Origin: CAYZJB01 sp964478735
Lineage (GTDB): Bacteria > CLD3 > SB21
Assembly: GCA_964478735.1 (NCBI GenBank)
Contig: CAYZJB010000031.1
Location: forward strand, 1 to 45,814
Length of the DNA stretch: 45,814 nt
Direction of reading: 5' to 3'
The notes beneath the pieces are model-generated. The model made no database searches, was not told the DNA's origin, and was given only the letters and a program-made list of their open reading frames with translations. Below are positions 9,729-17,000 of this stretch, in pieces (position 1 is the stretch's first letter; each line of letters begins with the position of its first letter). Made by a program: the position numbers and the translations under genes.

Positions 9729-10298
9729 ATGGCATTCAAACCTTCTGCAAGGCGCACGGTCCAAATCTTAAGTACGGAGCTTGATCTCCGGCCGATTATG
9801 AACATGATGTGTATCTTGATTCCGCTTCTCCTGAGTTGTTCACAGTTCGTCAAGAATACATTTCTAGAGTTAAACCTGCCGCCGATCTCGGGTGGTGCGG
9901 GCGGGGGCAGCAAGACGGACCCGAAAGATGAAAAGCCCAAGCTTGGGTTGAAGCTGATCATCACGGAAAAGGGTATGACCATTGCCGGGAATTCTGCCGT
10001 TTTGTCCGGCGATGCGGGGGGCGGCCCGACGGTTCCCAAGACCAGTGAAGGCAAGTATGATTACAAAGGCCTCGATTCCAAACTGAAAGAAATCGTAAAA
10101 CAGATTTCCGGAAAGCAGTTTGAAGACGAACGGCAGCTTAACATTACGGCTGAGGACGTGATTGAGTATCAGGTCATCGTGACCACGATGGACATTATTC
10201 GTCTCGCCGCCGAAAAAGAATTTCGCGACCCCAGCACGGGAGCCATCGTCAAAGAACCGTGGTTTGCCAGTGTGGGCGTCGGAAAACTGATTATTTAA
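9729..10298 (+). CDS. exbD: ExbD/TolR-like protein with Asn in place of the membrane Asp
   Basis: This 189-aa protein has the ExbD layout: a short basic cytoplasmic N-terminus, one membrane helix (about residues 23-42, IMNMMCILIPLLLSCSQFVK) and a periplasmic domain. The segment LDLRPIMNMM aligns with the ExbD pattern L-x-x-x-P-L-[VI]-D-[VI]-[MF]. Where the essential proton-binding Asp is expected (ExbD D25, TolR D23) this protein has Asn25, codon AAC at 9801-9803. The periplasmic part has a Gly/Lys-rich linker, then the ExbD-like fold and an unusual C-terminal insertion (RDPSTGAIVKEPWFASVG). AAGAGG lies just before the start. It shares its first seven residues with the next gene. Family membership is certain. 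Whether the Asn variant is a proton-dead partner of a heterodimer is inference. Confidence 0.9.
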   Translation: MAFKPSARRTVQILSTELDLRPIMNMMCILIPLLLSCSQFVKNTFLELNLPPISGGAGGGSKTDPKDEKPKLGLKLIITEKGMTIAGNSAVLSGDAGGGPTVPKTSEGKYDYKGLDSKLKEIVKQISGKQFEDERQLNITAEDVIEYQVIVTTMDIIRLAAEKEFRDPSTGAIVKEPWFASVGVGKLII

Positions 10299-10322
10299 CC
10301 TATACCCATAAAGGTACCCGTT

Positions 10323-10829
10323 ATGGCATTCAAACCATCTGCGGCGAAAAAAAATAAGCGAAAAGAAGAGGGGACGCTTAATATGAACTCTATGATGGAC
10401 ATTCTGACCATCATGCTTCTTTTCCTGCTCATGTCGTTTTCGACGGAGGGCAGTCTGGCGACGAAGTCCGGTGGGTTGCAGCCTCCTAAAATTCTGGCTA
10501 AGAACAAACCCAAAAAGTCGATTGTGGTCGGCGTTTCGTCTCAACAGATCTTTTTCAACAAAGAGCCGATTGTCGACGTCGACAAAGTCCTAGCTCAAAA
10601 GGAGAGTTACCAGATCGAGGAACTTGCCATCAAGCTGGAAGAAGAGGCCGCGAAGGCTATCGATCTTGAAAATCGGTTTGGGATCGAATTTAAACGCGAG
10701 TTGCTGATATACGCCGATGAAAGAATGCCGTTCAACATTCTCCTGAAAGTCGTTTATACCTGCGGGCGCCATCAGTTTTCCAACCTTCGTCTGATGGGTA
10801 ATCAGGCAGGTATACAGGAGGTTATGTGA
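10323..10829 (+). CDS. exbD: ExbD/TolR-like protein with the conserved membrane Asp
   Basis: This second ExbD/TolR paralogue (168 aa) has a very basic cytoplasmic N-terminus (MAFKPSAAKKNKRKEEG), one membrane helix (about residues 24-40, MMDILTIMLLFLLMSF) and a periplasmic domain ending near residue 168. The family Asp is present as Asp26 (GAC, 10398-10400), so this copy can carry the proton relay the previous gene seems to have lost. The periplasmic half has a helical insert (QIEELAIKLEEEAAKAI) before the usual FNILLKVVYTCGRHQFSNLRL region. AAAGG precedes the start at suitable spacing. The gap to the upstream exbD is 24 bases and to the downstream AgmX-like gene 44 bases. It probably assembles with ExbB and the Asn-type ExbD. 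Confidence 0.92.
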   Translation: MAFKPSAAKKNKRKEEGTLNMNSMMDILTIMLLFLLMSFSTEGSLATKSGGLQPPKILAKNKPKKSIVVGVSSQQIFFNKEPIVDVDKVLAQKESYQIEELAIKLEEEAAKAIDLENRFGIEFKRELLIYADERMPFNILLKVVYTCGRHQFSNLRLMGNQAGIQEVM

Positions 10830-10873
10830 TCAGTTTGTCTATATCGAGCAATAGTAGATAAAGGAGGTCTGCT

Positions 10874-11926
10874 ATGGAAATACGCAAAAAAGATGAGAAC
10901 GCACTGTCTGCGTCTACAGCGCCTCCTGGTGGAAGAGCTGCCGCGGGTGCGCGGGAAATACGTATCGTTGCGTTTCCGAAAGAATTCCAGAAAGACTTCT
11001 GGAAATCTCTCGATAAACGTATCCTTACGATTTTTTTCATAAATTTTGTTTTTATCTATGGATTTTTCGTCTTCATGGCCTTACAACCGAAGAAAGACGT
11101 ACTGTCCGTCGATAATCGGCTCTTAAAAAAACTCGGCAAGGCTCTTCAAGTTGATCCTAAGCTTCTTGAAGAACTTGACAAGCCGAAAGACGAAGAAAAA
11201 GAGGATGAATCAACGGCGGTTTCGACGGCGACCGTAAAGACACCTCAGGGAAATAAGGCCAAGGGTGATCGGGCTGCTGCAGCGAAAGAAGCAGCCAAGG
11301 CCCGGCAGGCGGCCGCTGCCAAAGCGGCCGCAGGAAAAGGCGTTTTCGCCGTGGCCGGTGCGCTGGGCGGTAAAGGCGGCGGCGGTAAATTTGCCGGCGC
11401 CAACCTGAGCGGAAGTTCCACCGGATTGGACAATGTACTATCCGGTCTCGGCGGTATCGGAGATGCAACTGGAGCCGAGGGAGAACGAACCGTTGTCGGT
11501 GAAGGCGGCTCTATCAAAGGAGGTGCCGGTATTGCCGAATTGACGTCGGAACTCGAAGGGTCCGGCGGTGTGTCGGTGATCGGCGGTTCGGCTGAAACGG
11601 GAATTATCGGTATTGGTAAGGCGTCCGTTTCGGGCGGAGGCGGGGGCGCATCGGCTGCGGATTTCCAGAGCGTCATCGACGCCAATGCGGCAGCGGTAAA
11701 TTCCTGCTACACCAAAGAGTTGAAAAAATCGCCGGATCTCAAAGGCAAACTTAGCGTCCAGATCAAGGTTAATCCTGCGGGCCGCGTGGCAGGCGTCAAT
11801 GTCACGACCAATACCGTGGGTTCGGCCGTGGCCAATTGCGTTACGAACAAGATTCGAGGATGGTCGTTCCCGCGCGGAAAGAAGGGAATGGTTACGGTGA
11901 ATCAGACATTTGTGTTTACGCGGTAA
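10874..11926 (+). CDS. TonB-like transducer with AgmX/PglI C-terminal domain, 350 aa
   Basis: The layout is that of an energy transducer. A cytoplasmic N-terminus of about 50 residues is followed by one membrane helix (about 53-72, ILTIFFINFVFIYGFFVFMAL). Then come a charged and Ala/Lys-rich helical spacer, a Gly-rich flexible region (about 155-270) and a C-terminal domain of about 85 residues. That last domain matches the AgmX/PglI C-terminal family: two conserved cysteines (C278 in NSCYTKEL, C322 in ANCVTNKI) that could form a disulfide, the KVNPAGRV strand pair and a final WSFPRGKKG. In Myxococcus such domains occur in GltJ/AgmX of the gliding machine. A strong AAGGAGG (10861-10867) sits 6 bases before the ATG. 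It is the last gene of the cluster, before a terminator, and I infer it links the ExbB/ExbD motor to the periplasmic TPR proteins. It is not a classical TonB, and no TonB-dependent receptor is nearby. Confidence 0.88.
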   Translation: MEIRKKDENALSASTAPPGGRAAAGAREIRIVAFPKEFQKDFWKSLDKRILTIFFINFVFIYGFFVFMALQPKKDVLSVDNRLLKKLGKALQVDPKLLEELDKPKDEEKEDESTAVSTATVKTPQGNKAKGDRAAAAKEAAKARQAAAAKAAAGKGVFAVAGALGGKGGGGKFAGANLSGSSTGLDNVLSGLGGIGDATGAEGERTVVGEGGSIKGGAGIAELTSELEGSGGVSVIGGSAETGIIGIGKASVSGGGGGASAADFQSVIDANAAAVNSCYTKELKKSPDLKGKLSVQIKVNPAGRVAGVNVTTNTVGSAVANCVTNKIRGWSFPRGKKGMVTVNQTFVFTR

Positions 11927-11950
11927 GATTCAGACAACGTTTTTTGTATC

Positions 11951-11986
11951 AAACCGTCTCGATCTTATCGAGACGGTTTTTTTATT
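11951..11986 (+). terminator. Rho-independent terminator after the AgmX-like gene
   Basis: A 13-base perfect stem, 11951-11963 with 11967-11979 (core ACCGTCTCGAT / ATCGAGACGGT), has a three-base loop and runs into a T-tract at 11977-11983. It closes the envelope cluster. It ends only about 16 bases before the aspS start codon, leaving no room for a promoter between them. Confidence 0.92.
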
Positions 11987-12002
11987 CTAACGAGATGGAA
12001 GT

Positions 12003-13790
12003 ATGGCATTAGACACCAAGCACCGTACGCACTCCTGTGCATCAATCGACGAACGTCTCACCGGTCAAAGCGTGACCTTATGCGGATGGGTCCATCGACG
12101 CCGAGACCTGGGACAACTGATTTTTATCGACCTGCGCGACCGTTACGGGATCGTTCAAATCGTGTTCAATCCGGACGTGTTTCCAGAACCTCATGAAAAA
12201 GCCAAAACACTACGCTCCGAATTTGTCATCCAGGTACACGGAAAAATCATTACAAGAGAAGCCGGGAATGTCAATCTCAATATGCCGTCCGGAAAAGTAG
12301 AACTGGTAGCCGAAGCATTGACCGTGCTGAGCGAGGCGCTTACACCGCCATTTCCTCTCAATGAAGAAAACAGCCGGATCGACGAGGATCTGCGCCTCGA
12401 ATATCGATATCTCGACATCCGCCGCGCCCCGATGCGGGAGGCCCTGATTTTGAGACACCGGATCTGCCAGTTGATACGGCGTCATTTCAGTGACCATGAA
12501 TTCATCGAGGTCGAAACGCCCGTGCTGATGCGGAGTACGCCAGAAGGCGCAAGGGATTATCTGGTTCCGTCACGCGTTCATGCCGGCAAATTTTATGCAC
12601 TGCCCCAGTCTCCTCAGATTTACAAACAATTGCTTATGGTGGCGGGTTTGGACCGTTATTTTCAGATCGTCAAGTGTTTTCGGGACGAAGACTTAAGGGC
12701 CGACCGTCAGCCGGAATTTACCCAGGTTGACGTGGAGATGTCCTTTGTCGATCAGGACGACGTGATCCGGATTATCGAGTCGCTCATGCAGCGGCTTTTT
12801 CATGAATTGCTTGATGTGGGGATTACGCTTCCGCTGAAACGATTGACGTATCAAGACGCAATGGAGAGATACGGATCGGACAAGCCCGATTTACGATTTG
12901 ATTTGCCCATCGTGGACGTGACGGAGCATGTACGACAAAGTGAGTTTCAGGTTTTCAAACAAGCCGTTGACCGACCGGACGGGATGGTGGCATGCCTTAG
13001 CATCAAGGGACGTGCTGAAGAATTTTCCCGAAAGAAGATTGACCAATTGACGGAGTTTGTGAAACCGCTCGGATTGCAGGGTCTGGCGACGCTCAAGATT
13101 GGAGCGCAGGAGATTCAAAGTTCAATCGCAAAGTTTGTGTCGACCGACATTCTCCACAATATCGTCAAAACCGTTCATGCCGAACCCGGCGATTTCGTCA
13201 TCATCGCTGCAGAACGCAGAGATATCCTGTTGCCGGCTCTGGGCGCGCTACGCGTAAAGCTCGGAGAAGAGCTGGACCTCATCGACCGTGCTGCTTTCGC
13301 TTTTGTGTGGATCGTAGACTTCCCGTTGTTTGAATTTGATGAAGTGGAAAAACGGCTGGTGGCCATGCATCATCCCTTTACGTCGCCCAAGACCGAGGAT
13401 ATCGCGTTACTTGGAACGAGGCCGGAAAAAGTTCACGCCCGTGCCTACGATCTGGTACTGAACGGCAATGAAATCGGCGGCGGAAGCATTCGTATTTTCG
13501 ACAAAACACTTCAGAACAAGATGTTTGATGCACTGGGTCTGACGACGAAAGACCGGGAAGACAAGTTCGGGTTTTTACTCCGTGCGTTTGAGTATGGGGT
13601 GCCGCCCCACGGGGGGATCGCCCTCGGGCTCGACCGGATCGTTGCTCTCATGGCGGGCCGTCGTTCTATCCGTGACGTGATCGCATTTCCAAAAACCAAC
13701 CGTGCCGTGTCGCTCATGGATCGGGCGCCCTCCGAGGTTGATGATCGGCAACTCAAGGAACTGCACATTCGTCTTTTACATGACGCCTGA
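12003..13790 (+). CDS. aspS: Aspartyl-tRNA synthetase
   Basis: This 595-aa bacterial-type class IIb synthetase charges tRNA-Asp with aspartate in the cytosol. An N-terminal OB-fold anticodon-binding domain (about 1-110, GWVHRRRDLG) is followed by the catalytic core. Motif 2 is FRDEDLRADRQPEFTQ, with R227. The core is split by the bacterial GAD insertion (about 290-410). Motif 3 is GIALGLDRIVAL, with R545. Length and layout match E. coli AspS. Leu36 in RRRDLG resembles discriminating enzymes such as E. coli's, while non-discriminating Pseudomonas-type enzymes have His there; this hints, but does not prove, that it does not charge tRNA-Asn. GGAAG precedes the ATG. It lies immediately downstream of a terminator and overlaps the next gene, so it may rely on readthrough or an unseen promoter. 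Confidence 0.98.
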   Translation: MALDTKHRTHSCASIDERLTGQSVTLCGWVHRRRDLGQLIFIDLRDRYGIVQIVFNPDVFPEPHEKAKTLRSEFVIQVHGKIITREAGNVNLNMPSGKVELVAEALTVLSEALTPPFPLNEENSRIDEDLRLEYRYLDIRRAPMREALILRHRICQLIRRHFSDHEFIEVETPVLMRSTPEGARDYLVPSRVHAGKFYALPQSPQIYKQLLMVAGLDRYFQIVKCFRDEDLRADRQPEFTQVDVEMSFVDQDDVIRIIESLMQRLFHELLDVGITLPLKRLTYQDAMERYGSDKPDLRFDLPIVDVTEHVRQSEFQVFKQAVDRPDGMVACLSIKGRAEEFSRKKIDQLTEFVKPLGLQGLATLKIGAQEIQSSIAKFVSTDILHNIVKTVHAEPGDFVIIAAERRDILLPALGALRVKLGEELDLIDRAAFAFVWIVDFPLFEFDEVEKRLVAMHHPFTSPKTEDIALLGTRPEKVHARAYDLVLNGNEIGGGSIRIFDKTLQNKMFDALGLTTKDREDKFGFLLRAFEYGVPPHGGIALGLDRIVALMAGRRSIRDVIAFPKTNRAVSLMDRAPSEVDDRQLKELHIRLLHDA

Positions 13791-14058
13791 TCCGCTGATG
13801 TCATGGATCGGTCTGATCGCGGCATTTTTAACGACGATCGGTTTTGTTCCGCAAGTTGTCAAAAGTTTGAAAACCCGTCACGTGGAAGATGTTTCCATAT
13901 GGCAGCCCGCCGTTCTCGTCAGCGGGATGGCCGCGTGGTTGATCTATGGGATTCATCTGCGCGACACGGCAATCATTCTGGCCAATGTTTTTTCGATCGC
14001 ATTCAACAGTGCATTAATTTTCATTAAAATTCGTTATCAAGACAGGAGGGACGTATGA
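13780..14058 (+). CDS. SemiSWEET/PQ-loop family small membrane protein
   Basis: This is a protein of about 92 aa with three membrane helices and the PQ-loop motif GFVPQVVKSLKTRHVEDVS, then WLIYGIHLRDTAIILANVFSIAFNSALI. This is the SemiSWEET pattern: half-size transporters that work as dimers and move sugars across the inner membrane. The start at 13780 overlaps the end of aspS by 11 bases. An ATG at 13798 gives 86 aa, and neither start has a clear Shine-Dalgarno sequence. The stop overlaps the following ATG (ATGA at 14055-14058), so it is coupled to the macroglobulin gene. The substrate cannot be told from the sequence. Confidence 0.9.
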   Translation: MTPDPLMSWIGLIAAFLTTIGFVPQVVKSLKTRHVEDVSIWQPAVLVSGMAAWLIYGIHLRDTAIILANVFSIAFNSALIFIKIRYQDRRDV

Positions 14059-17000
14059 AAAAGCAGATGTCCCTGGTGGTGCTATCGTCGTTGATCGCGG
14101 CGGGACTATTGGTCTATATCCTATTCGGAGAACGTGAATTTGCGGAAGCGTCAGCCCCTGAAAAACCCGGACCGTCGGAATTACGTGTCCTGTCGGCCAC
14201 GCCTTCGGGTCTGGTTCAGGATGTCAATCAGTTTTATGCGATTATCGTTATTTTCAATCAATCGGTCGTACCGCTGCAGGCTTTGCCCGAAGGCGACGGA
14301 TCGGGTCCGCTTGTCATAACTCCTTCCGTCAGGGGAAAGTTCCGTTGGATGGGAACGCAAACGCTGGCGTTTATTCCATCCGATCCCTTACCGCTCGCAA
14401 CCGGTTATCGGGTCACGATTCCATCGGGTTTGAAATCCATTTCAGGATCGGTTCTCGCTCGCGACTATAGCTGGTCGTTTGAAACCCAGCGCCCGCAATT
14501 TATTCGTGACAACCTGTATACTAATCAATCGAACGTTGTCCTTCAACCCACCTTGTTGTTGGCGTTCAATCAGCAAATTGCTATTGAGAGCGCGCGGCAG
14601 TCTATCCGTCTCAGAAATACAACAACGGGAGCCGAAGTGAGCGCGAGTGTGGATGTGGCCACGGCGGATGAAATTCGAACCGAACTCGGTTATTATGACT
14701 ATGATTTGAATGAAAACGACTGGGAAGGAAAAGTGATCCGACTCAAACCGCGCTATTCGCTTGAGATGGAGACATCTTATCGAATCGATATGGCAGGTGA
14801 TTTACGCGGGACCGTCGGCTCACTCACCATGGGCAACGCCGCCTCGCTGGAGTTCCAGACGTACGGTCCGCTTCGGATTGACGATTTCGAAGGACCGGCC
14901 TATACCAACTATCCTGTACGTCTCAAGTTCAGCAATAGTCTTAACATGGACGATGCCAAATCACATATCCACTTCATTCCCGAGGCGGAGCTGAGCGATT
15001 TTTACGAAAGTTGGGACGGCGATTATTATCTCTATGGTTTACTCAAACCGTCGACCACGTATACGATTCAAATCGACGAAAATTTGACGGACATTTACGG
15101 CAATCGACTCGGACAAGCGGAATCGCGAAGTTTTCACTCCGGGGATTATGAAAGCCGGATTGATTTTCCAGCCGGCAATCACGTGATCGAATCGTATCTG
15201 TCCCACAATCTCAATGTCTTTGCGTTGAACCCGGGGACGGTGAGTCTCAAAATGGCCAAACTCACGCAGGAAGACCTCATTCAACTCGAAACGACAGGCA
15301 AAAGCGATCACCTCCAATGGGCGATCAATCGTTCCGGGGTTCCGCCCCTGACGAAGAATGTGCAGAAAATCATTCCGATCCTGCTCGACGACGTTTTATC
15401 AGGAGAGCGAAGCGGGGCCGTATGCGTGGAAGTACATCATTCCGGATGGTACTCACCACAACGCGCCGTTATTCAGTTGACCGATCTCGGGGTTACCGCC
15501 AAGACGTCACAGAAAAAAAACATCATCTGGGTGACATCGTTGCGAGACGGCGCTCCGGCATCAGGAGCGTTTGTTGAAATACGAGACGATGTTGGAATCG
15601 TCAAGTGGCGCGGTCAGGCCAATGCCCATGGTATCGTCGAAACGCCCGGCTGGGAGGATCTTGGGATGACGCCGAAGAACTCGTGGTCCGCTCCCCAGCA
15701 ATTTATTTTTGCCGCGCGGGGAGACCAAAAAGCTTTTGCAACGAATGACATGGATATTCCGCTTTACGGTTATCGGATCCCGTATCGCTGGGGCGCCGGG
15801 GACGTGAACGACATGTCCGGATATGCATTTACAAATCAGGGGATTTATCGGCCCGGCGACGTCGTACGCGTCAAGGTCATGGCAAGGCAAAGAAAAAACG
15901 ATCAGTGGCAGTTGGCAGGATTGCAGCGTATTGACGTTAAAATAAAAGACTCGGATTATAAGGACATCCACTCATCGTCCGTCACGTTGAACGCCTTCGG
16001 CGGTGCTGATTTTGAATACACGATCGCTGAGGACGCACCGCTGGGATATTATCAGGTACAATTAAGTTACGGTAAAAACAGTTTGGTGTCGACATCCTTT
16101 CAGGTCCAGGAATTCAAGCCGGTTGAGGTCGAAGTTACCGTGAAGACGGAGAAGACAAGATACATCTGGGGCGAGACGCTTCGGGGTACTCTCGACGGGC
16201 ATTACCTTTTCGGAATGCCCTTGAGTCAGGCGCCGATGCGGTGGCACATTTCCCGTTCGCCCACGTCGTTCACCCCGGAGGGATGGGACGGTTATTATTT
16301 TGGCGTTTATGACCGCTCGTATGATGACTTCGATTATTATTACGATTCCGACTACCGTCAGTCGAACGCCGAGGTACTCACTACGAAAAACGATACGCTC
16401 AACGAACGGGGGCTGACCTCATTCGAGTGGCCGCTCCGTTCCACCGCCGCGACAACCTCAACGTTTATCATCGAGGGTACGGTGACAGATAAAAATCGTC
16501 AGGAGGTAAGCGGGCGCGGGAGCGTGTTGGTCCATGCCGGACAGTTTTACATCGGGCTCAAACCGGCAACGACGTTTCATACACTCGGTAAACCCCTTGC
16601 CGTGCAGGCCGTTACGGTCGATCCGGACGGTACGATCCAGAGCTACAAGCCGCTCCGAGTCGAACTGATTCGGCATGAGTGGATTTCCGTACGACAACAG
16701 GCCGCGAACGGCAACTATCACTGGGTCACGACATCCTATGATACGGTCGAAAGCGTCATTCACACGACGACACAGCCACAGCCACGCGACGTTCTTCTCC
16801 AGCCGGCGAAGGCCGGTTCGTACCGGATCCGTGCGACGGGTTCGGACGCGTACGGCAATGTCATCGCCACCGAGTGCTATGTGTACGTGACGGGCGCAGG
16901 CTATGCAGGATGGCGGATGTCCGACGACGATCGCATCGAACTGGTTGCCGATAAGAAATCGTACAATCCGGGTGACGTTGCCAAAATTCTTGTCAAGTCG

